IMG/VR virus record: IMGVR_UViG_3300042988_000546
Coordinates: 1-35,053 of that record
Origin: a virus
Direction: 5' to 3' (one strand)
DNA: 35,053 nt
Positions 28,998 to 35,053 of the stretch are shown here, piece after piece. The position numbers and the translations under genes were made by a program. How positions within the stretch are numbered: position 1 is the stretch's first letter; every line of letters begins with the position of its first letter. The notes below the pieces were generated by a model. That model was not told where the DNA came from. It searched no databases and saw only the letters and a program-made list of their open reading frames with translations.

Positions 28998-30287
28998 CTA
29001 CCTTTTAAAAACTCTCACATTAAAATTATAAACACCTGTTGTAATTGTGATATTACTAGTAGTAACGTTAGCTACCCTTACGGTAACTTCGTTACTATTG
29101 CTCACAAAAACATTGTACATTAAACCAGCTACTTGAACCGCTGTTGGTACGGAGTACGCTATTTCATCGCCTACTGCTACGCCACTAACGGTAAAAGGTA
29201 TGTCTATCGTACTGTTAGCATTTACTACACTACCCTCCCATACTGCTGTACCTGCGATAATTCTTTGACGTACCAATTGGTTGGTTGTAGTGTCTGCTTG
29301 TACAAACCATTGTTCAGTAGTGCGAATGGGCAAGCTATCTTTATTGATACCTACTGTCCCGTTAACATACAGCCTACGGTTATTTACGGTACTATCCGCA
29401 ATAATTACAGCATTGTTGAAATTTACTTGTGTTGGCGTGCTTTCCTTGATAAAGAAAGCGTTGTTATCTGTGTTAGCAACCCTGTAGCCAAAAATCAAGC
29501 GGTTTTGTGAACCGTTGTTAATGATGTAGCCGCCGAAATTATTACCACCGTCGCCAAAGCGAATAGAAGCAACTCTATCGCCATTAGCAATTAAGTTAAG
29601 TCGGATAGTGTCGCTATTTATCAAATCTATTCGTTCGTTAGCAATGATGTAAGGTAATAGACTTTGGCTTTCGATGTAAAATGCTACAGCATCATTGCCA
29701 CCAAATCTTCGGCCAAAATTCATTCGGTTGTTAGCCCCGTTATATTCAAGATAAGTGCCAAAAGTGCTTGCTATCTCGCTAAAATCAATACGGCCTAAAC
29801 TATCATTTGGAGATTGCAATAAAATTCGAGGTGAATTAGCTAAAATAGTGCTAGTGCCTTGTATTCGGTGGTTGCCGTAGAAATTAAATGCAATACTATC
29901 TGATGGCGTACCAGCCCCGAACCATTGACGGCCAGAATTATAAACACGTAGCCAACGGCTGTTATTGTTGATAAAATCGATAACCCCAGCATCTAGCTTG
30001 CCTAAAGTATCAATTGAACGGCCTGTAGTGTTACCTCTTAGCGTCCAAGCACTATCTACCACGCTTGTCCATTGGCGGCCAATAGTGCCAACTTTCACCC
30101 ATAGCCTTTGATTACGATAAGCAAGGCTGCCACTATCAGCACTTAGCAAGGTATCTAAAGGTAATCTAACGCTACTATCAATGCGTAATTTAGCATCAAT
30201 CGCTGTTACGTTAGTATTACGTTGAACTGGTTGGCTAAATGCTAAAACGGTTAGTATTGAGAGTAAAAAAACTAAGATATAACGCAT
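28998..30287 (-). CDS. Putative virion appendage protein with signal peptide
   Basis: From the ATG at 30285-30287 the product is about 429 residues, with a signal peptide (MRYILVFLLSILTVLAFSQ) and then a Thr/Asn/Ser-rich beta-type sequence typical of phage appendages in Bacteroidota (QRLWVKVGTIGRQW, NNSRWLRVYNSGRQW, ITTGVYNFNVRVFKR). It lies before terS, away from the other two exported appendage proteins at 12.7-15.2 kb but of the same style. A longer frame to 30320 would break the signal peptide and ignores the promoter. Confidence 0.6.
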   Translation of the reverse strand: MRYILVFLLSILTVLAFSQPVQRNTNVTAIDAKLRIDSSVRLPLDTLLSADSGSLAYRNQRLWVKVGTIGRQWTSVVDSAWTLRGNTTGRSIDTLGKLDAGVIDFINNNSRWLRVYNSGRQWFGAGTPSDSIAFNFYGNHRIQGTSTILANSPRILLQSPNDSLGRIDFSEIASTFGTYLEYNGANNRMNFGRRFGGNDAVAFYIESQSLLPYIIANERIDLINSDTIRLNLIANGDRVASIRFGDGGNNFGGYIINNGSQNRLIFGYRVANTDNNAFFIKESTPTQVNFNNAVIIADSTVNNRRLYVNGTVGINKDSLPIRTTEQWFVQADTTTNQLVRQRIIAGTAVWEGSVVNANSTIDIPFTVSGVAVGDEIAYSVPTAVQVAGLMYNVFVSNSNEVTVRVANVTTSNITITTGVYNFNVRVFKR

Positions 30288-30292
30288 GTTTG

Positions 30293-30320
30293 CAAATTTA
30301 GTGAATATTTGAATAAACAA
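30293..30320 (-). promoter_or_regulatory. Bacteroidota promoter (TTG...TAAATTTG), probably leaderless
   Basis: On the minus strand TTG (30318-30320), 17 bases, then TAAATTTG (30293-30300), with five bases between the -7 element and the ATG at 30287. The same TAnnTTTG-N5-ATG spacing occurs at the plus-strand regulator. It would start the late packaging/head transcript. Confidence 0.6.
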
Positions 30321-30386
30321 GTAAAATCTATTTTTCGAAATATAAAGCTCAAATTTCGCTTCAAATTTATTTTGCTATACAATACC

Positions 30387-30782
30387 TTATTTTTCATTTA
30401 TCTTCAAATTTTGGCCTGTTTGCTGCTCAAATTCGATAAGTACAGCCTTTAACTTAGCTGCCCAAATCTGATTTGAGTCAAAAGCTTCCAAAAGTAAGTT
30501 GATTAACTGCCACTTTTCAGGCTGTAGGGTGAATATTCGTTCAGCGATAAAAAGGCATTGTTCGGTGAATGCTGCAGTATTGGCAGTGTCTTTGTCGAAT
30601 AGGTTTTGCAAATCACGCTCAATAATCGGTTCGAGTTGCTTTTGTAGCTGCTTTGCATGGTGCCTTACACCGTGGCGGTAAAAGTTCGTGTCTTTAAAGG
30701 TTTCGCAAAGGTAATCGGCTACGGTCATTAGCCCGATGAAGTTAAGCACGTTGATTGCTTGCTGCTCTGTGATTCGGTTCAT
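30387..30782 (-). CDS. Hypothetical helical protein
   Basis: The 131-residue protein (MNRITEQQAINVLNFIGLMT..) is helical with several Gln/Leu heptad-like stretches (HHAKQLQKQLEPIIERDLQN). No motif, signal or membrane segment is seen. It is the last gene of the replication block, 4 bases after the VRR-NUC gene. A role in replication is only suggested by position. Confidence 0.6.
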   Translation of the reverse strand: MNRITEQQAINVLNFIGLMTVADYLCETFKDTNFYRHGVRHHAKQLQKQLEPIIERDLQNLFDKDTANTAAFTEQCLFIAERIFTLQPEKWQLINLLLEAFDSNQIWAAKLKAVLIEFEQQTGQNLKINEK

Positions 30783-30786
30783 TTTG

Positions 30787-31119
30787 TTATTGTTTGTATT
30801 TGAGAAAATCGATTATTTCTTTTCGGTTACCATCTTGGTAACATATTTGGGCAATCCCACCGCAAGTATGGCAGTCTAACAATCGGTGCTTTTGTTCTTC
30901 GCTTAATCGGTCGCCGTTCTTTTTTACCTCGCAAAGCACAATCTTGCCGCTGTTGGTGTAGCCTTGAACATCTGGCCATCCTTTCTGTACGTTGTTTTTT
31001 CTGCCCCTTACGGGAATGTTGTTAACACGCCTTACCCGATAGCCTAACGCTGTGTAGTATTCAATAGCGTAAGCTGTTAACTCACTTGCGGTAAATTCTT
31101 TAGAACTTTGGAATGTCAT
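30787..31119 (-). CDS. VRR-NUC domain nuclease
   Basis: The 110-residue protein is a compact PD-(D/E)XK nuclease of the VRR-NUC type: GWPDVQGY (about 47-54, catalytic D50) and VLCEVKKNGDRLSEEQKHRL (about 61-80, catalytic E64 and K66), then HTCGGIAQICY. Such phage enzymes act on branched or flapped DNA. It overlaps the DnaB gene end, placing it in the replication operon. Confidence 0.85.
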   Translation of the reverse strand: MTFQSSKEFTASELTAYAIEYYTALGYRVRRVNNIPVRGRKNNVQKGWPDVQGYTNSGKIVLCEVKKNGDRLSEEQKHRLLDCHTCGGIAQICYQDGNRKEIIDFLKYKQ

Positions 31120-32491
31120 TATGGATAAAACCTTTTGTTGTTGGTAGTTGCTTTACTTCGTTATGATAGCCAATACAGTGCCATTTTTGTTTTTGGCCAT
31201 CGGCTTCGAACTCAAAACTATTCAATTCACCGTTCCGATACTTCGCAATCTTCAAATACTTTTTGTTAGCTAGGTCGGCATTTTGCAACTTTTCTTCATC
31301 GCTGTGGCCGTAGATAAAACAAACCATGTCGGCATCTTGTTCTATTGCTCCACTCTCTCGCAAGTCTGATAGCTGTGGTATTTTGCTGCCACCTCTTTTT
31401 TCTACGTCACGACTCAACTGTGAAAGGGCAATGATAGGAACGTTCAATTCTTTTGCCAGCTGCTTTAACCCACGGCTAATTTCGCTAATTTCTTGCTCAC
31501 GGTTACCATTGCTACGTCTGTCACCTGTTACTAGTTGGAGGTAATCAATGATAATCATGCCTACCCCTTCACGCTGTACCATCCGCTTTGCTTTATTTTT
31601 CAAGCTCCAAAAGTTCAACCCTGCTGTATCATCAACCCAAAGTGATAAGGTACTAAGCCTTTCAGCATCTTCCAATAATACCTCGCTAGTAGTGCCACGT
31701 CCTTTGCTTAGCTCGGTCATCGTGTACTTACCGCTAATTGCCATCAACCTCTTAGCTAACTGCCATGTGGGCATCTCTAGGCTAAAGTAACCAACTGCTA
31801 TTGGCTTGTAGTAGCTTATCATCGCATTGTAGGCAATGTTAAGGGCAAAAGCTGTTTTGCCGACTGATGGTCTTGCTGCCAAAATTACTAAGTCGGGTGC
31901 TTGCCATCCGCTAGTCGCATCGTTAAGTGCTAAGTACCCAGTATCAACCCCTGTTATCGGTGCTGTGTTGGTTCGTGCTTCATCCGCCTTTTGTATCACT
32001 GTTACTGCACCATCGGCAATATGTTGGTAGTGGTTAGTCTTAATCTGGTTAGCAATAGCAAATACTACGCTTTCATGGCCTTGCAAAATATCATCGCTTG
32101 TAGCTTCGTTTTCGTAGCAGCTTACCATCGTTTCGTGACATGCTTTGATTAAATCCCTTTTCACCTGCATATCCTTCACTGCTGCTATGTAGCTCTCAAG
32201 TTCTCTAGGTGCTACGTAGCCAGATGTTAGGCTACTCAGCCAGAAAAAGTTTTCTTTTTGGTTTTCTAAGTCCTTGCTAATCTTTTCAGCTATGGTGTAG
32301 TAGTTGATAGCTTCACGCTTTCTTAGCAGTTCAAAGCAAGCTTTTATCACGTCTTGATGTAATGGCTTGTAAAAGCTTTCGGGAGTAAGATACTCGCCTA
32401 TGTCATCGAACACCTGAGCATTCTGTACGATGGCGGCGATTATCCTTTCTTCGTAGATGCTGCTATGTGGTTGTAGTTTGGCTTCAATCAT
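31100..32491 (-). CDS. dnaB: Replicative DNA helicase
   Basis: The 463-residue protein has the DnaB N-terminal domain (SIYEERIIAAIVQNAQVF..) and RecA-like helicase domain with Walker A LAARPSVGKTAFALN, a YFSLEMP motif, Walker B MIIIDYLQLVTG and a final SQLSRDVEKRGG/SDLRESGAIEQDAD region. It unwinds the phage replication fork. It follows the primosomal gene and overlaps it by 8 bases. Confidence 0.95.
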   Translation of the reverse strand: MIEAKLQPHSSIYEERIIAAIVQNAQVFDDIGEYLTPESFYKPLHQDVIKACFELLRKREAINYYTIAEKISKDLENQKENFFWLSSLTSGYVAPRELESYIAAVKDMQVKRDLIKACHETMVSCYENEATSDDILQGHESVVFAIANQIKTNHYQHIADGAVTVIQKADEARTNTAPITGVDTGYLALNDATSGWQAPDLVILAARPSVGKTAFALNIAYNAMISYYKPIAVGYFSLEMPTWQLAKRLMAISGKYTMTELSKGRGTTSEVLLEDAERLSTLSLWVDDTAGLNFWSLKNKAKRMVQREGVGMIIIDYLQLVTGDRRSNGNREQEISEISRGLKQLAKELNVPIIALSQLSRDVEKRGGSKIPQLSDLRESGAIEQDADMVCFIYGHSDEEKLQNADLANKKYLKIAKYRNGELNSFEFEADGQKQKWHCIGYHNEVKQLPTTKGFIHNDIPKF

Positions 32492-33320
32492 TTTTCATCC
32501 ATTTTTTAATTGTTAAATGAACACTAATATAATTTTTGGATAAGTTTGGCCTATTAGCTAGTGACTCAAGCTTTTCTACAAATTTTGCGTAATAAGAAGG
32601 GATGGTATCAATTTTTATTTTGTATTCTAAAAATTGGTCAATAGTCAATTGCTTTTCAATTTCCCGCAATTCTGGTATTTCAGCATCTATCCATTGATTG
32701 AATTTTTCAAAGCTTTCAATCTGTTGTTGTGTGTAGTTCGATTTATCGAACTCTAAATACAATTTATTCTTTTCATTTAATTTCTTTTCTTTTCTTTTCT
32801 TTTCTTTTGCATCTTTTAGCATCGGTTGAGCATTGCTTGGTTCATGCGCTTGCATATCTTGAGCATTGCTTGGTTCATGCGCTTGCATATCTTCAATTGC
32901 TTTATTAACATCAACAACTGGACTTTCTTCTTTTTCTAGCTCATTATGAGTATCATTCTTTAACTCTAGCGTAGGATGTTTTTTGCTTTCCCACCTTTTT
33001 TGCGCTGCTAATGATGCCTTATTTTTCATCATTTCCATGCTTTGCTTTAGCCTAAGACTGAAAAACATATTATTTTCAACTACAAATAAATTGTAATTAT
33101 TAATAACTGTTTTTATTTTTTCAGCGCTTGTATTCCAATATCTAGCGTAAATAGTAACTACTGATATTGGAAGAGTATATGTATCTTCCTGCCTTAACTT
33201 TTCAATTAAAGCCCAAAATATGCCATATCCTTCCATCCCTAGTTGGTCAATAAGTAGTAGGCATTTTGGGTCATCTTGAGCATTACTATCATGGCTAAAG
33301 TAGTATGCGCTATTTTTCAT
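32484..33320 (-). CDS. Phage replication initiation protein (primosomal, DnaD-like)
   Basis: The 278-residue protein starts with a winged-helix-like region found in many phage replication proteins (AYYFSHDSNAQDDPKCLLLI, then GMEGYGIFWALIEKL), has a charged low-complexity linker, and a C-terminal helical domain. It probably loads the helicase encoded next. The linker contains an exact 11-residue tandem repeat and a Lys/Glu-rich stretch from TTTTC-type repeats, regions likely to vary in length. Confidence 0.75.
   Translation of the reverse strand: MKNSAYYFSHDSNAQDDPKCLLLIDQLGMEGYGIFWALIEKLRQEDTYTLPISVVTIYARYWNTSAEKIKTVINNYNLFVVENNMFFSLRLKQSMEMMKNKASLAAQKRWESKKHPTLELKNDTHNELEKEESPVVDVNKAIEDMQAHEPSNAQDMQAHEPSNAQPMLKDAKEKKRKEKKLNEKNKLYLEFDKSNYTQQQIESFEKFNQWIDAEIPELREIEKQLTIDQFLEYKIKIDTIPSYYAKFVEKLESLANRPNLSKNYISVHLTIKKWMKND
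32781..32893 (+). repeat. Tandem repeats inside the replication protein gene
   Basis: A 33-bp unit occurs twice exactly (32828-32860 and 32861-32893), encoding the 11-residue block DMQAHEPSNAQ twice. Just before it lies a run of five TTTTC-type units (about 32781-32808) encoding Lys/Glu/Arg. Both fall in the interdomain linker. Confidence 0.9.
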
Positions 33321-33873
33321 TGAAACCTCCTAATTCTTTAAAGTTTTCAGTTTCGTAATTGAAAAAAATATTGCCGTCTTTGTAATTATAAGTAACAAGT
33401 TCGATACATATTTTGTGTTCGCTTATTTCTGTATGCTTATTGTATATGTCATCTTTTAAAATATCTTGAGTTGCATTGTCATGATAATTGAATAGACTAG
33501 CTAAGTATTTTACGTTGCTAATATCTGGGCACTTATTACCTATTAATACAATTCTATAATTGTATAGGTTTGATTTACCACGTAGTCTTAAATATGAATA
33601 AATGCCATGTAAATATTTACTTGCTTGTAAAATAGATTGAGCTGTTATGTTATCTTTTTTTAGCTCATAAACAGTAATTAAACCTCTACATACTTTATTG
33701 AAGTAAGTATGCATATATGGCCTTTGAAGTGTAACAATGTCTGCGACTCCATAATTACCAATTGTTAATTGTGACTTTATTAAGTCATAATTAAACAAAA
33801 GCCCATTCTCTATAAGCTTTTCTTTACTGTTTTTTAGAATGTACAATTCAACATTCTTTTCTAATAAATTCAT
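33310..33873 (-). CDS. PD-(D/E)XK nuclease-like protein
   Basis: The 187-residue protein contains GNYGVADIVTL (about 39-49, D45), TVYELKKDNIT (about 67-77, E70 and K72) and QSILQASKYLHG (about 79-90). This is the acid, E-x-K and Gln/Tyr helix pattern of restriction-endonuclease-fold nucleases. It may process replication or recombination intermediates or attack host DNA. It is the first gene of the replication operon, behind a structured leader that may control it. It overlaps the primosomal gene by 11 bases. Confidence 0.65.
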   Translation of the reverse strand: MNLLEKNVELYILKNSKEKLIENGLLFNYDLIKSQLTIGNYGVADIVTLQRPYMHTYFNKVCRGLITVYELKKDNITAQSILQASKYLHGIYSYLRLRGKSNLYNYRIVLIGNKCPDISNVKYLASLFNYHDNATQDILKDDIYNKHTEISEHKICIELVTYNYKDGNIFFNYETENFKELGGFNEK

Positions 33874-33885
33874 AAAATAAAGATA

Positions 33886-33986
33886 GCCCTTACGGCCTGC
33901 GGTCGAAGCGGTAGCTATTAAACTACCTCGCAGGCGGTAAAGGCCATAATAAGTTGACGGTTTCGCTTAGGCTTCGACCTCTAAGC
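33886..33986 (-). ncRNA. Candidate structured 5' leader RNA with a pseudoknot
   Basis: Read on the minus strand, a first hairpin (GCTTAG/CTAAGC, 33965-33986) has a 10-base loop containing GGTCGAAGC. A second long hairpin stacks GCCTTTAC/GTAAGGGC, GCCTGCG/CGCAGGC and GGTAG/CTACC (33886-33944). Its internal loop carries GCTTCGACC, perfectly complementary (9 bp) to the first loop. One outer pair is G-U on this strand but would be C-A on the other, favouring minus-strand RNA. The RNA would begin at the 5' base of the first hairpin and end about 12 bases before the nuclease ATG. No known riboswitch is recognised. Confidence 0.65.
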
Positions 33987-33990
33987 ACCA

Positions 33991-33998
33991 CAAATATA
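33991..33998 (-). promoter_or_regulatory. Bacteroidota -7 promoter element TATATTTG for the replication operon
   Basis: On the minus strand TATATTTG matches TAnnTTTG exactly. Transcription expected 5-7 bases downstream would start at the first base of the leader hairpin (33986). A TTG lies about 22 bases upstream. Confidence 0.65.
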
Positions 33999-34005
33999 AA
34001 TAAAA

Positions 34006-34434
34006 CTACTTTAAAAGGTACAATTCCTGCTTTGCGTGCTCCACGAATTTACCCACAATTTCGGTGTAAATTACATCCTTGTATGACAGCTTTTGTGCCA
34101 CGTCATGGCAAGCGTGGATAATAGCCGAATGGTCATATGTACGGCCTTTAACCTTAGCTATCTGGGTGAGTGTAGTGGTCGTATAATTTCGCATTAGGAA
34201 AAAATACACGAACCTTTCACTAACGTACTCTTGCTTACGACAGTTGATGTTAGCAAAGCCTTCACTATTTCGGAAATAGTCCTTAATAATGCTATACATG
34301 TAATCATGCGAAAGCCGCCTGCACCCTTGCCAAAATCCTAAATCGTACATAGCCCTGTACTTTTCTTCGCTTTCGAATGGTAAGCCTAATAATACTATTC
34401 TATCGGTGCTGTAGTGCTTGTAACTTGAGGCCAT
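34006..34434 (-). CDS. DnaA domain IV-like DNA-binding protein
   Basis: From the ATG at 34432-34434 (MASSYKHYSTDRIV..) the product is 142 residues. The C-terminal TLTQIAKVKGRTYDHSAIIH plus ACHDV closely follows the DnaA signature (..GRDHSTVIHAC..), the helix-turn-helix that reads DnaA boxes. There is no AAA+ ATPase domain. It may act as a phage origin-binding protein or compete with host DnaA. It lies immediately before the structured leader and the replication operon. Confidence 0.75.
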   Translation of the reverse strand: MASSYKHYSTDRIVLLGLPFESEEKYRAMYDLGFWQGCRRLSHDYMYSIIKDYFRNSEGFANINCRKQEYVSERFVYFFLMRNYTTTTLTQIAKVKGRTYDHSAIIHACHDVAQKLSYKDVIYTEIVGKFVEHAKQELYLLK

Positions 34435-34435
34435 G

Positions 34436-34669
34436 TTATTTATTTTCGTTTTGAACAACTTTTTTAATAATATACCTAGTGTGATTAGGATTTACAGTTG
34501 CTTGAATGTACCAAAGTTTTTCATGAATAGGCAAAAACTTAAACTTATCAACTATTTTTTTATGTTTTCTCTTAAACTTCCTAGGCATTCTAACACCTTT
34601 GTAATAAGGGCTAAAATTAGCGGGCAATGTAAAGTGCTTATCTAGTTGCTCGTAAGGTATTTGCTGCAT
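34436..34669 (-). CDS. Hypothetical basic protein
   Basis: The 77-residue protein is strongly basic (MPRKFKRKHKKIVDKFKF) with a C-terminal beta/basic segment (TRYIIKKVVQNENK), suggesting nucleic-acid binding. No family is recognised. It is tightly packed: it overlaps the upstream gene by 32 bases, and its stop lies one base before the ATG of the DnaA-like gene. Confidence 0.6.
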   Translation of the reverse strand: MQQIPYEQLDKHFTLPANFSPYYKGVRMPRKFKRKHKKIVDKFKFLPIHEKLWYIQATVNPNHTRYIIKKVVQNENK

Positions 34670-34988
34670 TTTGTTTGTATTTTAAAGCTCTTTGTAAATA
34701 GTTTCTTTTGTAATATTCGATGCTTAGTTTCTTGCCGTACTCTTTGCACATAAACCAGTAATCGAAAGCGGGGCAAGGGTAATCGAATATCCACCCGTCA
34801 AGCCAGTATCTATGCCAGCACGTCCACGGGGCTATTAGCTTGGTAACTGTTACCTTGCTATTCCCAACGTTTATGTACCAGCATTCTTTGTCTTTTTTCT
34901 TTTTTACTGGGTATTCGTTACGTGCACGGTCAATGATAACATGCCGTGAACTTTCGTACTGTAGTTGGTCTAAGATGCTTGGTTTCAT
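34638..34988 (-). CDS. Hypothetical protein next to the cassette array
   Basis: The 116-residue protein (MKPSILDQLQYESSRHVIID..) is rich in Trp, Tyr and Lys (LIAPWTCWHRYWLDGWIFDY), with a basic C-terminal end (LQRALKYKQNAAN). No known motif is visible. In the circular map it lies directly downstream of the attI-like core and array, so it is the first backbone gene reached by transcription through the cassettes. No promoter is evident in front of it. Confidence 0.65.
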   Translation of the reverse strand: MKPSILDQLQYESSRHVIIDRARNEYPVKKKKDKECWYINVGNSKVTVTKLIAPWTCWHRYWLDGWIFDYPCPAFDYWFMCKEYGKKLSIEYYKRNYLQRALKYKQNAANTLRATR

Positions 34989-35053
34989 TGCGTTTTATTT
35001 GAAGGGCGGTTATTTATGCGTTACCTGCCATTAAAAGACAGACAACATTCAGG
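34909..35053 (+). repeat. Terminal direct repeat (copy 2) with alternative cassette junction
   Basis: 34909-35032 equals 1-124. 35019-35053 equals 1106-1140. The two matches share the 14-bp core region CGTTACCTGCCATT, so this end records the attI-like core joined directly to cassette 3 with cassettes 1 and 2 absent (995 bp skipped). Confidence 0.9.

Noticed and set aside
33886-33986. tRNA gene or hammerhead ribozyme
   Set aside because: No acceptor stem, anticodon arm or CCA-type end can be drawn. A GCGAAAC segment is present but the hammerhead CUGANGA core is missing.
34909-35032. True terminal direct repeat of a linear virion genome
   Set aside because: At 124 bp ending exactly at a recombination core, it is better explained as circular-assembly overlap that branches at a variable site; virion end mapping would be needed to claim more.
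1-35053. Lysogeny module (integrase, CI-like repressor, attP)
   Set aside because: No tyrosine or serine recombinase and no full-length repressor were found; the small HTH and ribbon-helix-helix proteins alone do not show a temperate lifestyle.

Overview
The window reads as one essentially complete genome (about 34.9 kb of unique sequence) of a tailed phage of siphovirus type with an HK97-fold head, infecting a member of the Bacteroidota. The host guess rests on promoters of the Bacteroidota form TAnnTTTG, low-GC sequence, Bacteroidota-like signal peptides ending in ..SQ, ..AQ or ..GQ, and A/T-rich leaders with no strong Shine-Dalgarno. Bases 34909-35032 repeat 1-124, so the contig closes on itself. 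Almost every gene is on the minus strand, so transcription runs from high to low coordinates.

Layout: 33.9-31.1 kb holds replication genes (PD-(D/E)XK nuclease, primosomal/DnaD-like protein, DnaB helicase) and 31.1-30.4 kb a VRR-NUC nuclease and a hypothetical. 30.3-22.2 kb is packaging and head: exported appendage protein, TerS, TerL, portal, MuF-like protein, prohead protease, major capsid protein and connectors. It is interrupted by a small plus-strand operon (ribbon-helix-helix-like protein plus small membrane protein). 22.2-12.5 kb is the tail: adaptor, gp10-like, terminator, tube, a G/GT-type pair with a -1 frameshift site, tape measure, tip and appendages. 12.5-10.8 kb is lysis: two membrane proteins, a probable unimolecular spanin and a GH19 endolysin. 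10.8-6.5 kb holds small early-type genes (metallophosphoesterase, HTH, ERF annealing protein, MazG-like, SSB). 34.0-35.0 kb carries a DnaA-domain-IV-like protein and two hypotheticals next to the circular junction.

The standout is 0.11-6.48 kb: an array of 15 small gene cassettes separated by 15 attC-like imperfect palindromes, with a simple attI-like core at 111-124. Each cassette begins with a GTTRNNN core and ends with an inverse core complementary to its own start (9 of 15 match 10/10). That covariation is the hallmark of integron cassettes. No integron integrase is present. The genes run opposite to the attC sites: about half start inside the attC loop and six take their TAA stop from the core. 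The contig's 3' end joins the attI-like core directly to cassette 3, skipping cassettes 1 and 2 exactly. This is direct sequence evidence that the array varies in the sampled population. Cassette cargo includes two DNA methyltransferase-like proteins (first and last cassettes), a lipoprotein and many unknown small proteins.

A second candidate novelty is a roughly 100-nt 5' leader at about 33886-33986 (minus strand), lying between a TATATTTG promoter element and a nuclease gene. Nested stems plus a 9-bp loop-to-internal-loop pairing suggest a pseudoknotted regulatory RNA.
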